A DNA stretch of 64,000 nt, taken from positions 1-64,000 of the forward strand of contig CAJVWI010000010.1 in assembly GCA_913009655.1 (NCBI GenBank), given 5' to 3'. Below, piece by piece: positions 22,595 to 33,255 of the stretch. This stretch comes from an uncultured Cryomorphaceae bacterium (GTDB lineage: Bacteria > Bacteroidota > Bacteroidia > Flavobacteriales > Schleiferiaceae). Position numbers and translations under genes: made by a program. Position 1 is the first letter of the stretch. Every line of letters starts with the position of its first letter. The notes under the pieces were generated by a model. It worked only from the letters and a program-made list of their open reading frames with translations. It searched no databases and had not been told where the DNA came from.

Positions 22595-23857
22595 ATGATC
22601 GAACAAGTTACATTTGCAGTACTTCTTTTTATCGGAGGAACAATATTTACTCTAAAAATATTGCGACTGAGAAAGGGGCTTTCTTTAGCTAGACCGAGCG
22701 AAAGGAATGATCAAAAAGCTGAAAGATGGAAAACCATGACCAGAATTGCCCTAGGTCAGCGAAAAATGGGTACGAAACCCTTAGCCGCTTTTTTCCATTT
22801 AATAGTATATGTGGGGTTCGTGATAATTAATATCGAAGTTATTGAAATACTTCTTGATGGTTTACTTGGCACTCATCGGATTCTGAAATACCCATTGGGC
22901 TCTTTATACAATCCCATTATGTCCATATTTGAATGGTTAGGAGTTGCGGTAATAATTGCCTGTATAGCTTTTTTATTTAGAAGATGGTTTGGTAGAATTC
23001 CAAGGCTTAAACACAAGGAACTTGATGGTTGGCCGCAACGAGACGCACATATAATCCTCTACACGGAAATTGTTTTGATGATTGCTTTATTGACTATGAA
23101 TGCTGCCGAGGAAGCTTCACTAAAAAACTCTGCGCCATTCTTCTTTTCTAACATTATAGCCCAAGGATTGGCAGGAATATCATCAGAAAATCTATTTTTT
23201 ATTCAAAAATCAGCTTGGTGGGTTCACTTCGTAGGCATTCTTGCTTTCTTGAACTATTTACCTCACTCTAAGCACTTTCACATAATCCTAGCATTTCCAA
23301 ATACTTGGTATTCTAACCTTGCAAAACGAGGTGCAATAACCCCTATGACAGCTGTTACAAATGAAATAAAAGCTATGATGGACCCAAGTTTTGTCCCAGA
23401 TATTTCGAATAACCCAAAACATTTTGGAGCTAAAGATATTAGTGACCTTCATTTTGCAAACTTACTCAACGCATACACATGCACAGAATGCGGAAGGTGC
23501 ACTGATGAATGTCCGGCAAATCAAACCGGAAAACTTCTTTCTCCAAGAAAAATAATGATATCAACTCGCAAGCGCGTTGAAGAGCTGATTGAAAATCCTG
23601 GAAGCGAGCTTAATTTACTAGATAATTATATTACCAGAGAAGAACTTTGGGCATGTACAACATGTAATGCATGTGTTGAAGCTTGTCCATTAAATATTGA
23701 TCCGTTAGATATAATCGTTCAAATGAGACAGTACCTGGTGATGGAAGAGTCATCTGCCCCACAGAGTATAAATGCAATGAACACGAATATAGAAAATAAC
23801 GGAGCCCCTTGGGCTTATTCTCAGGCAGATAGAGGTATGTGGATAAAAGAGAATTAA
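22595..23857 (+). CDS. Membrane (Fe-S)-binding protein, 4Fe-4S dicluster
   Basis: N-terminal TM helices; CTECGRCTDECP and CTTCNACVEACPLNIDP ferredoxin motifs. Confidence 0.88.
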   Translation: MIEQVTFAVLLFIGGTIFTLKILRLRKGLSLARPSERNDQKAERWKTMTRIALGQRKMGTKPLAAFFHLIVYVGFVIINIEVIEILLDGLLGTHRILKYPLGSLYNPIMSIFEWLGVAVIIACIAFLFRRWFGRIPRLKHKELDGWPQRDAHIILYTEIVLMIALLTMNAAEEASLKNSAPFFFSNIIAQGLAGISSENLFFIQKSAWWVHFVGILAFLNYLPHSKHFHIILAFPNTWYSNLAKRGAITPMTAVTNEIKAMMDPSFVPDISNNPKHFGAKDISDLHFANLLNAYTCTECGRCTDECPANQTGKLLSPRKIMISTRKRVEELIENPGSELNLLDNYITREELWACTTCNACVEACPLNIDPLDIIVQMRQYLVMEESSAPQSINAMNTNIENNGAPWAYSQADRGMWIKEN

Positions 23858-23859
23858 AA

Positions 23860-24288
23860 ATGAGTAAAAAAGAGAAACTTCAAGACATTATTGTGAATGG
23901 GATAAAAATTAGCCCAGTATTGCCGGAGGAAGTTAAAAATTATTTGATCGATATTGACGGCACTATTTGTGATGACATTCCAAATGAAGAGCCCGAAAGA
24001 ATGAAAAGTGCAAAAGTCTATCCAGAAGCTCAACAGACTATTAAGAAATGGTATGCAGAGGGACATATCATAACTTTTTTCACTTCAAGAACGGAAGAGC
24101 ATAGAGCAGTCACTGAAGATTGGTTAAGGATTAATGATTTTCGATTTCATGGCATAGTAATGGGTAAACCTAGAGGAGGTAATTATCATTGGATAGATAA
24201 TCATATCGTAAGAGCAACAAGATATTCAGGAACATTTAGTGATCTTGTAAAGAAAGAGGCAAGTATCGAAGTTTTTGAAAATTCATAA
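23860..24288 (+). CDS. HAD-superfamily phosphatase-like protein
   Basis: NYLIDIDGTICDDIPNE (DxDGT), FFTSRTEEHR, GKPRGGNYHWIDNH; start moved to 23860. Confidence 0.7.
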   Translation: MSKKEKLQDIIVNGIKISPVLPEEVKNYLIDIDGTICDDIPNEEPERMKSAKVYPEAQQTIKKWYAEGHIITFFTSRTEEHRAVTEDWLRINDFRFHGIVMGKPRGGNYHWIDNHIVRATRYSGTFSDLVKKEASIEVFENS

Positions 24289-24291
24289 ATA

Positions 24292-25083
24292 ATGAGCGAG
24301 TTAATTAGCATCCCCACACTGGCAGAAATGACTGCAAAAAATGAAACTCCCGATGTTTTGTTTTGGGTTGGTTGTGCCGGAAGCTTTGATGATCGGGCAA
24401 AAAAAATAACTAAAGCATTTGCCCGCCTTCTAATGCGAGCTGAAATTAAATTTGCTGTTTTAGGTGCTGAAGAAAGTTGTTCTGGAGACCCCGCAAGAAG
24501 AGCGGGAAATGAATTTCTATATCAAATGCAAGCACTTACAAATATCGAAACTTTGAATTCTTACAAGGTTCAGCGCATTGTAACTACCTGCCCACACTGT
24601 TTTAATACCTTAAAAAATGAATATCCAGAACTTGGGGGACAGTATGAAGTCTTCCATCACACCCAATTTCTAAAAACACTTTTAGAAGAAGGTAAACTTA
24701 AAGTAGAAGGTGGAGCATTTAAAGGAAAGCGCATTGTCTTCCATGACCCCTGCTACCTAGGCCGGATAAATGGAGAATATGAAGCTCCAAGAAAAGTACT
24801 TTCAGCACTGGAATCTGAATTGATAGAAATGAAACGCTGCAAGCAAAAAGGGCTTTGTTGCGGAGCGGGAGGATCTCAGATGTTTAAAGAATCGGAAAAA
24901 GGAGCAATAGATATAAACCTTGAGCGTTCAAAAGAGGCATTAGCTTCAGATCCTCAAATTATAGCCACAGGATGCCCTTTTTGCAATACGATGATCTCTG
25001 ATGGAGTAAAACACTTTAACCAAGAAGGAAAAGTTCAGGTTCTTGATATAGCTGAAGCCATTTCTCAAGCTGATGATATTTAA
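24292..25083 (+). CDS. Heterodisulfide reductase-related (CCG-domain) Fe-S binding protein
   Basis: VGCAGSFDDRAKK; TTCPHCFNTLKNEYP; HDPCYLGRINGEY; KGLCCGAGG; GCPFCNTM. Confidence 0.88.
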   Translation: MSELISIPTLAEMTAKNETPDVLFWVGCAGSFDDRAKKITKAFARLLMRAEIKFAVLGAEESCSGDPARRAGNEFLYQMQALTNIETLNSYKVQRIVTTCPHCFNTLKNEYPELGGQYEVFHHTQFLKTLLEEGKLKVEGGAFKGKRIVFHDPCYLGRINGEYEAPRKVLSALESELIEMKRCKQKGLCCGAGGSQMFKESEKGAIDINLERSKEALASDPQIIATGCPFCNTMISDGVKHFNQEGKVQVLDIAEAISQADDI

Positions 25084-25543
25084 GGGTAATAACTGGGATG
25101 ATATTCCATCAGAATCGAGATTTTGGTGCTTCTCTGCTCAAAGGCCATGGACAAAAGACGAAAAAAAATATCTCGATAGTGCATTAAGTGAATTATGTAC
25201 AAACTGGAAAGCTCATGGCCACCCTATAAAAGCAGGATTTAAAACTGTTGAAAGTAGACTTATCGGTTTATGCGTAGATGAATCATCAAAAGAAGCCAGC
25301 GGTTGCTCAATTGATAGCAGAATACATTTTTTAAATAATATTAGTGTTAGGCTTGGCATAAACCTTTTCAATCGAATGCACATCTATGTTCGTGATGACG
25401 GCACTACTGAATGGTTAAATGTTCCTTTAAAAGAAGCAAAAAAAATGAAATCTGGAGAATTTTTAAATAGTATAGCTCCATTTAAAGGAGACTGGAAACC
25501 GATTTCTAAAATTGAAGGGTCTTGGATTTCTCCATCTAAATAA
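25073..25543 (+). CDS. Conserved hypothetical protein
   Basis: 156 aa ORF overlapping the CCG protein by 11 nt; RFWCFSAQRPWTKDEKKYLDSALSELCTNWKAHGHPIKAGF. Confidence 0.7.
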   Translation: MIFKGNNWDDIPSESRFWCFSAQRPWTKDEKKYLDSALSELCTNWKAHGHPIKAGFKTVESRLIGLCVDESSKEASGCSIDSRIHFLNNISVRLGINLFNRMHIYVRDDGTTEWLNVPLKEAKKMKSGEFLNSIAPFKGDWKPISKIEGSWISPSK

Positions 25544-25552
25544 TTAAAATCT

Positions 25553-25993
25553 TCAAGACTTTTTATATTTTTTGAACGCTATTGCCGCTTTTTTTTCTAT
25601 TAGGAAAGTGAACATATCATCATCAAGTTCCTCGATATTGCACCATACAAATCGCTCTACATCCTTTTCGGGAAATTCTATTGATGAATATGTATTGAAG
25701 TTTAAAGGTCCTTGAGGCTCAACAATGTAGAAAAAAGATTGAACCTGGAATTTAGAATCAATAGCAGATTCTTGCGCAAAATCATTAAAATAAATATTTT
25801 TCTTAACTTTTATAGTAAGGTCTAACTCCTCTTTAAATTCCCGGATAAGAGCATCCTTATGACCCTCTCCCCAATCAACTCCTCCTCCAGGGAATTTGAC
25901 CATTGGAATACCTTTATACCTTTCAACTGCAATTAGAACTTGGCCAGAATCATTCATCAGGAATCCGTAAACTCTCAGTGTTCTCTGTTCCAT
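25553..25993 (-). CDS. NUDIX hydrolase
   Basis: GGGVDWGEGHKDALIREFKEEL NUDIX box. Confidence 0.88.
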   Translation of the reverse strand: MEQRTLRVYGFLMNDSGQVLIAVERYKGIPMVKFPGGGVDWGEGHKDALIREFKEELDLTIKVKKNIYFNDFAQESAIDSKFQVQSFFYIVEPQGPLNFNTYSSIEFPEKDVERFVWCNIEELDDDMFTFLIEKKAAIAFKKYKKS

Positions 25994-26004
25994 TTAATAA
26001 TGAG

Positions 26005-26481
26005 TCAGATCTTTATTTTTTCAATTCTGGATATAGGCCCAGGACAATGCTCTCTGTGGCAAGACACACATGTAGTCAAAGCTGAATTAAATAATAAAAT
26101 TTGTTCCCGAATTTCTCCTTGCTTGAGTATAATTGTTTTTAACTCCTCAAGTTGTTCAATATAAATATTACTGAATAATTGGAATGACGGCTGAATTTCT
26201 TTTCTATCAGTGGGCTCATCAGTAGACATAGTCGAATGCGAACTAATCAATTTATCTATGTCAATAATAGTAAGACCCCCGGAATTTACCTTAAATCGAA
26301 GCGACTCCATATCTAAAGCCATATCCCTCATTGTATTGGCTAAATCACTGGGCTCATATAAGTCTAGGTGCTTTTTTTCCGTTGAATTAGACTCAAAAGT
26401 ATTGCTGCTACAAGAAACCAAACAGGCCCAAAAACTAAAATAAACGAAATAAAAAATATTTTTATTTAGACTTGTGCCCAT
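26005..26481 (-). CDS. Heme-binding lipoprotein, cytochrome c'-like architecture
   Basis: Signal/lipobox ...FWACLVSCSS; helical sequence with a single C-terminal CVSCH heme motif. Confidence 0.6.
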   Translation of the reverse strand: MGTSLNKNIFYFVYFSFWACLVSCSSNTFESNSTEKKHLDLYEPSDLANTMRDMALDMESLRFKVNSGGLTIIDIDKLISSHSTMSTDEPTDRKEIQPSFQLFSNIYIEQLEELKTIILKQGEIREQILLFNSALTTCVSCHREHCPGPISRIEKIKI

Positions 26482-26482
26482 C

Positions 26483-27001
26483 TTATTCCTCTAAAATCCT
26501 TGAATCTTTATTCTCATCTTTTCGCTCTAAGGCAACACCTGAGGCTAAGATTGAATAAGAGACCTCATAATCAGTTATTGATGCAATCAATGAGTCAGAC
26601 TTTCCTGCATCTGAAGCCTGATGTTTAAGCCAGTCTACACTGAGCGTATCGATGGTCATAGCTCCTTTTAAAATAGCAAGTTCACCAACAGCATTCATAG
26701 GAACAAAGAACCCATAGTCTTCAAAACGAACAAGGGCATTTTCTCCATTCCCCAAGTCTAGTTCCATCCAGCAACCTTTTTTCTGACAAATAGAAGTAAT
26801 TTGCGCTGAAAAAGTTGAAAAAACTGAATCTTCACCTGATTCCATTTCAAACAAAAGATCACTCAATTTTGTAGTATTTGTAATATCAATTGTGTCTCCA
26901 AAATAATCATATTTTGCCGATACTTGCTCGGTTACTCCCACTGATGAACATGAGATAAAAATAAGGGAAATGGCTAAAGAGATTAGGTAGCGATAATTCA
27001 T
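26483..27001 (-). CDS. DUF4920-like lipoprotein
   Basis: Lipobox SLIFISCSS; QITSICQKKGCWMELDLGNGENALVRFEDYGFFVPMNAVGE. Confidence 0.72.
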   Translation of the reverse strand: MNYRYLISLAISLIFISCSSVGVTEQVSAKYDYFGDTIDITNTTKLSDLLFEMESGEDSVFSTFSAQITSICQKKGCWMELDLGNGENALVRFEDYGFFVPMNAVGELAILKGAMTIDTLSVDWLKHQASDAGKSDSLIASITDYEVSYSILASGVALERKDENKDSRILEE

Positions 27002-27017
27002 AATTTCTTACTTTATC

Positions 27018-27025
27018 CAAAGATA
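27018..27025 (-). promoter_or_regulatory. -7 box TATCTTTG upstream of DUF4920-like lipoprotein
   Basis: Minus strand TATCTTTG, 16 nt from ATG. Confidence 0.4.
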
Positions 27026-27039
27026 CACCCTTTCCTTTG

Positions 27040-27047
27040 TACATTTG
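27040..27047 (+). promoter_or_regulatory. -7 box TACATTTG upstream of ilvE
   Basis: TACATTTG 41 nt from ATG at 27089; back-to-back with the minus-strand box at 27018-27025. Confidence 0.4.
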
Positions 27048-27088
27048 CCGCTTGAATTTTATCTCCAAAAACCATTCTAAACACGAGT

Positions 27089-28132
27089 ATGAACATTAGA
27101 ATTACAGAAAAATCAAATCTCTCGAAAATTGATTTTAACAACCTAGGCTTTGGAGCTGGTCTTTCTGATCATGTTTTCATTTGTGAATATAAAAATGGTT
27201 CTTGGGGAGAAGGTAGCATTGAACCATATCGTAGCCTGAGTCAAGGATTAGGCCTCCATGCACTCCATTATGGCCAAGCAGTTTTTGAAGGTCAAAAGGC
27301 ATACAGACAAAAAGATAACAGCATTGCAATATTCCGACCGGAAAGAAACCTAAAAAGATTAAATGTTAGTGCACAAAGAATGCTAATTCCAGAGGTGCCA
27401 AAAAATATTTTCATGGAGGGTTTAATTGAATTGATAAAAGTAGACTCTGAGTGGGTTCCAAAAGGAGAAAACCAAAGTTTATACTTGAGACCATTCCTAT
27501 TTAGTAGTTCTGAATTTGTGGCAGCGCGACCTTCAGAAGAATATACCTTTGCCATTGTAACGAGCCCTGTAGGGGAGTTGTACTCCAAACCTGTTAAAGT
27601 AAAAATCGAACAGTCATTCACAAGAGCGGCTTCAGGAGGAGTTGGATATGCAAAAGCTGCAGGTAATTATGGAGGATCGTTTCTTGCTACCCACAATGCT
27701 GTCAAAGAGGGTTTTAATCAAGTATTGTGGACAGATCATGCTGAGCATAATTACCTAGAAGAAGCAGGGACTATGAATGTTGCATTTGTATTGAACAACA
27801 AATTAATTACACCAATATTGTCAGATAGGATATTAGCTGGGATTACGAGAGACTCTATTTTAACGCTGGCTAAAGAATGGAATATCCCTATCGAGGAAAG
27901 ACGGATTAAAGTAGATGAACTAATTGCTGCGCTCAAAGATGGATCCTTGAATGAAGCTTTTGGCATGGGAACTGCTGCTGTTGTAAGTCAAATAAATGGA
28001 ATTGGATTTAATGATTTAATATTTCCCGTTCCTGTTCCAGAAAATGGAATTGCTATGCGCATGAAAAAAGCATTATCATCAATCCGATATGGAGAATCTG
28101 AAGATAAATATAACTGGATGTATCACATTTGA
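27089..28132 (+). CDS. ilvE: Branched-chain amino acid aminotransferase
   Basis: LHYGQAVFEGQKAYRQ; YAKAAGNYGGSFLATHNAVKEGFNQVLWTD; EEAGTMNVAFV. Confidence 0.93.
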   Translation: MNIRITEKSNLSKIDFNNLGFGAGLSDHVFICEYKNGSWGEGSIEPYRSLSQGLGLHALHYGQAVFEGQKAYRQKDNSIAIFRPERNLKRLNVSAQRMLIPEVPKNIFMEGLIELIKVDSEWVPKGENQSLYLRPFLFSSSEFVAARPSEEYTFAIVTSPVGELYSKPVKVKIEQSFTRAASGGVGYAKAAGNYGGSFLATHNAVKEGFNQVLWTDHAEHNYLEEAGTMNVAFVLNNKLITPILSDRILAGITRDSILTLAKEWNIPIEERRIKVDELIAALKDGSLNEAFGMGTAAVVSQINGIGFNDLIFPVPVPENGIAMRMKKALSSIRYGESEDKYNWMYHI

Positions 28133-28171
28133 AATTCTTAATTTGAATATAGGATCAGCAAATTTTCAGAG

Positions 28172-28741
28172 TTATTTAATTGCTAAAGAAACACCATAGT
28201 CGATATTCTGACACAGGGCGAGTGGATCTTGAGCCCTCCATGAGGATAATATAAATCGTTTTCCAAACCACAAATAATTACTCAATCTAGTATTGATTAA
28301 TTCTTGCTCAATTTGTTCTCTTACATTCAGAAAAACTATCCAGCCATTCGATATTTCTTGAAACCACTCTTCATAATAATAATCTTCGGCACCATGAAAG
28401 TTGAGAAGATTATCACATATCAAGAGAAACTTGTCAATGCCCTGTTCGATTAAAGAATCAACCAATCGTCTTTTAAACTCCATTATGTCATTGTGAATTG
28501 TGTCATTCCATTCACCTAAAAGTTCAATCACCCCAAAACCTTGCTGGTAATCGACAAAAATTAATTTCACAAATAAAGTCTCACAGCCAACATGGTCCCA
28601 TTCGGGATGAATGATAAAGTCATACATTCGATGATAATTCCCATTATCCGGAGCTCCCTGGTTGTCATAAAAAGGGCTATTCACATCTGTATCCGCTATA
28701 TAATGTGTTCGCCATCCGCTATGTGGTATTAATTCATGCAT
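28172..28741 (-). CDS. Hypothetical protein
   Basis: 189 aa ORF, single-gene spacing compatible with coding; no family recognised with confidence. Confidence 0.6.
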   Translation of the reverse strand: MHELIPHSGWRTHYIADTDVNSPFYDNQGAPDNGNYHRMYDFIIHPEWDHVGCETLFVKLIFVDYQQGFGVIELLGEWNDTIHNDIMEFKRRLVDSLIEQGIDKFLLICDNLLNFHGAEDYYYEEWFQEISNGWIVFLNVREQIEQELINTRLSNYLWFGKRFILSSWRAQDPLALCQNIDYGVSLAIK

Positions 28742-28779
28742 ATTGTAAACTAAGAATCAAAAATCCTGTTCTTTTAATA

Positions 28780-29691
28780 ATGAAAACAAACTTTTTAATA
28801 ACCGGAGGTACTGGAATGGTGGGCTCTGAAATAATGCGCAAATTAACTCTTAAAGGATATAAAGTCAAAAATTTAAGTACAAAACTCTCTACTGACCCAA
28901 AAACTTATCTCTGGGATCCATCTGAGCGTAAAATAGACTTAGAAGCCTTCAAAAATATTGAAACTATAATTCATTTAGCAGGAGCCTCTATCACTAAACG
29001 CTGGACAACAAAAAATAAAAAAGAAATTTTAGATAGCCGTATTCAAAGTACGAGATTTTTATTTGAAATAATCGCATCTATTCCTAAAAACAAAAGACCT
29101 AAACAAATAATATGTGCCTCTGCAATTGGTATCTATCCGAGTCATCCAGATAAAATTTATTCAGAACATGATGATTCTAATGATGATTCTAATGATGACT
29201 TTTTAGCCCATGTAGTTTTAAAATGGGAGAAAGAAATTTTTAAATTTATTGATCAAAACATAAGAGTGTGTTGCGTAAGAATTGGATTAGTTCTTGGTAA
29301 GAATGGAGGAGTTTTATCCACACTAATGCCATTCTTTAAATTAGGAATAGGAAGTCCCCTTGGGAATGGAAATCAATGGATGCCATGGATACATGTTTCA
29401 GATTTAGCCAGACAATTTATATTTCTAGCAGAAAATGAAAACTATCAAGGAGTATTCTTAGGTGTTGGCAAAGAGAGTATTACTAATCGAAAATTCAGTA
29501 GAGCACTAGCATATAAAATAAAACGCCCCTATTTTCTTCCTCCATTACCAGGGTTTCTTTTATATTTCATTCTTGGATCAAAGGCAAAACTTGCATTAAT
29601 GAGTACACGTTGCTCGTCCAACTTTTGGCAAAAAGAGGGTTTTAAATATGAATATCCAGAATTAGAAAATGCTCTTAATGATTTGCTTTAG
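28780..29691 (+). CDS. TIGR01777-family NAD-dependent epimerase-like protein
   Basis: MKTNFLITGGTGMVGSEIMRKL; IIHLAGASITKRWT; CCVRIGLVLGKNGGVLSTLMPFFKLGIGSPLGNGNQWMPWIHVSD; start moved to 28780. Confidence 0.88.
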   Translation: MKTNFLITGGTGMVGSEIMRKLTLKGYKVKNLSTKLSTDPKTYLWDPSERKIDLEAFKNIETIIHLAGASITKRWTTKNKKEILDSRIQSTRFLFEIIASIPKNKRPKQIICASAIGIYPSHPDKIYSEHDDSNDDSNDDFLAHVVLKWEKEIFKFIDQNIRVCCVRIGLVLGKNGGVLSTLMPFFKLGIGSPLGNGNQWMPWIHVSDLARQFIFLAENENYQGVFLGVGKESITNRKFSRALAYKIKRPYFLPPLPGFLLYFILGSKAKLALMSTRCSSNFWQKEGFKYEYPELENALNDLL

Positions 29692-29813
29692 TATTCTAAA
29701 AATGAGAACCTAAATACTTACAACGATTAATTTAAAATTCAGGAATATTATCAATAACATTATTCCTGAGGAGGAATTATTAGAACCAAAAAATTTATTA
29801 CCAAAGAATTAGC

Positions 29814-31607
29814 CTAAGAATTATTCTCTCTTCCAAAAAATTGTTTTTCGAATAAATTACTATAATACCCACCAGCTTTTAACAAGTCTTTATGGACTCC
29901 AACTTCCACAATCTTGCCCTTGTCGAGAACAATAATTTGATCCGCATTTAGCACTGTTGCTAGACGGTGAGCCACCACAATTGAAGTTCGACCCTTTGTT
30001 AAGATTTCTGCTGCTTTTTGAATCCATTTTTCAGCTTGTGAATCAATACTAGAAGTAGCCTCATCAAGAATTAATAGTGATGGATCTCTTAAATAGGCCC
30101 TTAAAAAAGCTAATAATTGACGCTGACCAGTACTTAACATCCCTCCCCTTTCCTTTACATCATAGTCTAAACCTCCGGGTAAAGAAGTTAAAAAGTCTTT
30201 TATTCCCATATTCTCAGCAGCCTGCCAGATATCGTCATCTTTAATATCGCGGTATACCGCAACATTATTTCGAACAGTATCCGAAAAGAGAAATACATCT
30301 TGCTGAACAAGAGAAACATTTGATCTCAAAGATTTCAATGACCACTTACTTAAATCGATTCCATCAAGTTTTATATACCCCTGTTCAATTGGATAATAAC
30401 CTAAAAGGAGATGAACCAAAGTACTCTTCCCACTCCCCGTTGCTCCTACCAAAGCACATGTCTGCCCTTCACGAATTTTAAAATTTATATCACGTAAAAT
30501 CCATTCTTTTTTAGAGTATGCAAATGAAAGCCCTCTAACATCAACCTTACCTACAACTCTCTGCTGGGTGTAGTCTCCTGTAAATTCCCGCTGCTCTTCA
30601 TTGTTAACTAATTTCAGAACCCGCTCGCTTGCCACCATACCCATTTGCAAAGTGTTAAATCTATCTGCAAGCTGCCTCAAAGGCCGATACAACAAGTTAA
30701 TAAAAACAATTAAGGCTGTCAAGTCCCCAATACTAACATTTCCAACTGCTGAGGCCTTGAGTCCACCATACCAAATTGCTAATCCTATACTAACAGCTGA
30801 AAGCATTTCTATAATTGGGAAAAACAGTGAAAAATACCAGATGCCTCGAATATTTGCATCCCTATGTCTTTTGTTTATCCTGTCAAACCTATCTGCCTCT
30901 ATTTTCTCACGTGTGAAAAGCTGAACAATAGACATTCCTGTTAATCTCTCTTGAACAAATGAATTTAAAGCAGCTACTTGATTTCTTACATCTGTAAATA
31001 CAACCTTTATATTTCTTTGAAACCAGCGCGTAGCTATAAACAATAAAGGAATAACACTGAGTGAAATAGCTACTAAAGCTGGATCAAATAGAAAAAACAT
31101 AACGCTTATCATGATTACTATTTTAAATAGATCTCCGAAAATTACTAGTATTCCATTTGAAAAAATCTCTGCCATAGTTTCTACATCACTAACTGTACGG
31201 GTAACTAAAGTTCCTATTGGAGTTTTATCAAAAAACGGAATATTGAAATGAAGCAGATGTCCAAATAATTTAATACGAATATCTTTTATCACTCGAGCTC
31301 CTAAATCATTTGTTCCATATATAAAAACAAACTGACCTATCGCTTCAATTACAAGTGCACTCAATAGCAGAGCCATTGCAAACCATAACGCCTCTAGATC
31401 TCCACCCTCTACAACTGCATTATCGACTCCATCACGAATTAAAACTGGACGGACTGTTGCTAATAATCCAAGACCAACAGAAAGAATTAAAGACAAAATA
31501 GTTTGCCATTTGTATGGCCTCGCATATCCCATAACCAGGGAAAGCACTTTCCAGTCGAATGCTTTTCCGGAAATAGAACTTTTAGTAGTTTGAGACTTCT
31601 CGCTCAT
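29814..31607 (-). CDS. ABC transporter permease/ATP-binding fusion (MsbA-like)
   Basis: TM domain plus ALVGATGSGKSTLVHLLLG, LSTGQRQLLAFLRAYL, LLILDEATSSID; likely start at 31607 (MSEKSQ). Confidence 0.92.
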   Translation of the reverse strand: MSEKSQTTKSSISGKAFDWKVLSLVMGYARPYKWQTILSLILSVGLGLLATVRPVLIRDGVDNAVVEGGDLEALWFAMALLLSALVIEAIGQFVFIYGTNDLGARVIKDIRIKLFGHLLHFNIPFFDKTPIGTLVTRTVSDVETMAEIFSNGILVIFGDLFKIVIMISVMFFLFDPALVAISLSVIPLLFIATRWFQRNIKVVFTDVRNQVAALNSFVQERLTGMSIVQLFTREKIEADRFDRINKRHRDANIRGIWYFSLFFPIIEMLSAVSIGLAIWYGGLKASAVGNVSIGDLTALIVFINLLYRPLRQLADRFNTLQMGMVASERVLKLVNNEEQREFTGDYTQQRVVGKVDVRGLSFAYSKKEWILRDINFKIREGQTCALVGATGSGKSTLVHLLLGYYPIEQGYIKLDGIDLSKWSLKSLRSNVSLVQQDVFLFSDTVRNNVAVYRDIKDDDIWQAAENMGIKDFLTSLPGGLDYDVKERGGMLSTGQRQLLAFLRAYLRDPSLLILDEATSSIDSQAEKWIQKAAEILTKGRTSIVVAHRLATVLNADQIIVLDKGKIVEVGVHKDLLKAGGYYSNLFEKQFFGRENNS

Positions 31608-32364
31608 AAAAGGGAGTTTTAGGGTACGTAACACCCATGAATATTAAGCCTTGAGATGGAGCAGAATTACCAGAATCAGATCGATTTCCCCCTAAAAGAA
31701 GAGCATTCCAATCATGAACACTTCTCTTTCCATTGGCAGTTTCCACCATTGTTCCAACTATAGATCGTACCATATTTCTTAAAAACCGATTCGCTTTTAT
31801 CTGAAAAATGACTGATCCATTTTCTTTAACCCACGACGCATGCAATATTTCACATATCGAATTGGTATTGTCACTCCCTGAGCGCTCAAATGCTGAAAAA
31901 TTTTTAGTGCTCTTTAAAGACAGAGCACATTCATCCAGAATTTTATAATCTATGTCTCGGTTGTAATTCCACACCATATCATTTTGAAAAGCATATTTTT
32001 CACGCCTGATTGTGTACGAATATGATCTTGAAGTTGCACTAAACCTGGCATGAAAGTCGGTGTTAACCTTTTTTATTTCAAAAATAGAAATTCTTTCAGG
32101 GAGAAATCTATTCAAACGAGAAACTATTTCTTCCGGTTCAATTACTTTTTGAGTGTCAAAATGAGCAACATAGTTTAATGCATGAACTCCAGTGTCTGTT
32201 CTTCCCGCTCCAATTATCTTTACATCTTCTTTTAAAAGAGAATTTAAGGAAACCGTCAATTCTCCTTGAACGGTTTTTTGTTCAAGTTGAATCTGCCACC
32301 CGCTAAATGAGGCACCATGAAAAGCCAACCGAATGGCGTATCGATGTGTTTCGGATTTTTGCAT
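31582..32364 (-). CDS. truA: tRNA pseudouridine synthase A
   Basis: FHGASFSGWQIQ; GAGRTDTGVHA; NRFLRNMVRSIVGTM. Confidence 0.94.
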   Translation of the reverse strand: MQKSETHRYAIRLAFHGASFSGWQIQLEQKTVQGELTVSLNSLLKEDVKIIGAGRTDTGVHALNYVAHFDTQKVIEPEEIVSRLNRFLPERISIFEIKKVNTDFHARFSATSRSYSYTIRREKYAFQNDMVWNYNRDIDYKILDECALSLKSTKNFSAFERSGSDNTNSICEILHASWVKENGSVIFQIKANRFLRNMVRSIVGTMVETANGKRSVHDWNALLLGGNRSDSGNSAPSQGLIFMGVTYPKTPFYEREVSNY

Positions 32365-32366
32365 CT

Positions 32367-32888
32367 ATGAAAGACAAAGGTACATCGATAAGTATTCTCT
32401 TACTCTCCGACACGCACGGATTTATGGATAAAAACATATTATTACATGCTCAAGAAGTAGATGAGGTTTGGCACGCAGGAGACATAGGTAATGTAAATGT
32501 CATTGACGAATTGAAAAGTATAAAACCGATTTTTATGGTTCATGGCAATATTGACGACGACAAAGTAAGAAGAGAAGTTCCAGCCGAGCAATATTTTGAA
32601 AGAGCAGGGTTGAATTTCTTCATGATTCATATTGGCGGGTATGCCAGACGCATACCTACAAAAATTCGAGAAAAAATTAACTCTAGGCCCACTGATGTCT
32701 TAATTTGTGGACACTCCCACATTCTTCGAGCAGGTTACGATTCAAATAGTTTACTTTGTTTGAATCCTGGAGCTGCAGGACATCATGGATTTCACCGAAC
32801 TCGTACAATGATGAAATTTGATGTGTTTAAAGGGGAAATTAAAAATCTTTCCGTTATCGAACTTGGAAAAAGGGGATCACTTATTTAG
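32367..32888 (+). CDS. YfcE-like metallophosphoesterase
   Basis: LLLSDTHGFMD; VWHAGDIGN; MVHGNIDD; LICGHSHI; LNPGAAG. Confidence 0.9.
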   Translation: MKDKGTSISILLLSDTHGFMDKNILLHAQEVDEVWHAGDIGNVNVIDELKSIKPIFMVHGNIDDDKVRREVPAEQYFERAGLNFFMIHIGGYARRIPTKIREKINSRPTDVLICGHSHILRAGYDSNSLLCLNPGAAGHHGFHRTRTMMKFDVFKGEIKNLSVIELGKRGSLI

Positions 32889-33255
32889 ATCGAAAGCGTG
32901 CTGAAGAATTTACTTTTTCTTCATCTCTTTGTATAGCCCGGTTAGCTAAAGCAATAAATATAACAGCAATTAGTGGTGCTGCTAATTTTAATAAATCCGT
33001 TCTAACCAGGTGGCCATCAAAAATCTGAAGTACGGGATAAATAACTAATGCCTCCAGTATGAAAGCTGCCAAAATTGCCAATCGGTTAACAATAAATTGT
33101 CTTTTACGAAATCGGAAATAGGTAATATTTGCTAATAAGAGTGCTACTCCTAATCCGGCAATTAATGCTTCGATATTATTTGAGAGATCTTTTCCAACAC
33201 AAAAAAAAGCGATTGCTCCTAGGAACATGTATAAGGTTTGAATTCTTTGCCACAT
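32881..33255 (-). CDS. DUF4293-like membrane protein
   Basis: MWQRIQTLYMFLGAIAFF start and multiple TM helices; start moved from 33342. Confidence 0.72.
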   Translation of the reverse strand: MWQRIQTLYMFLGAIAFFCVGKDLSNNIEALIAGLGVALLLANITYFRFRKRQFIVNRLAILAAFILEALVIYPVLQIFDGHLVRTDLLKLAAPLIAVIFIALANRAIQRDEEKVNSSARFRSK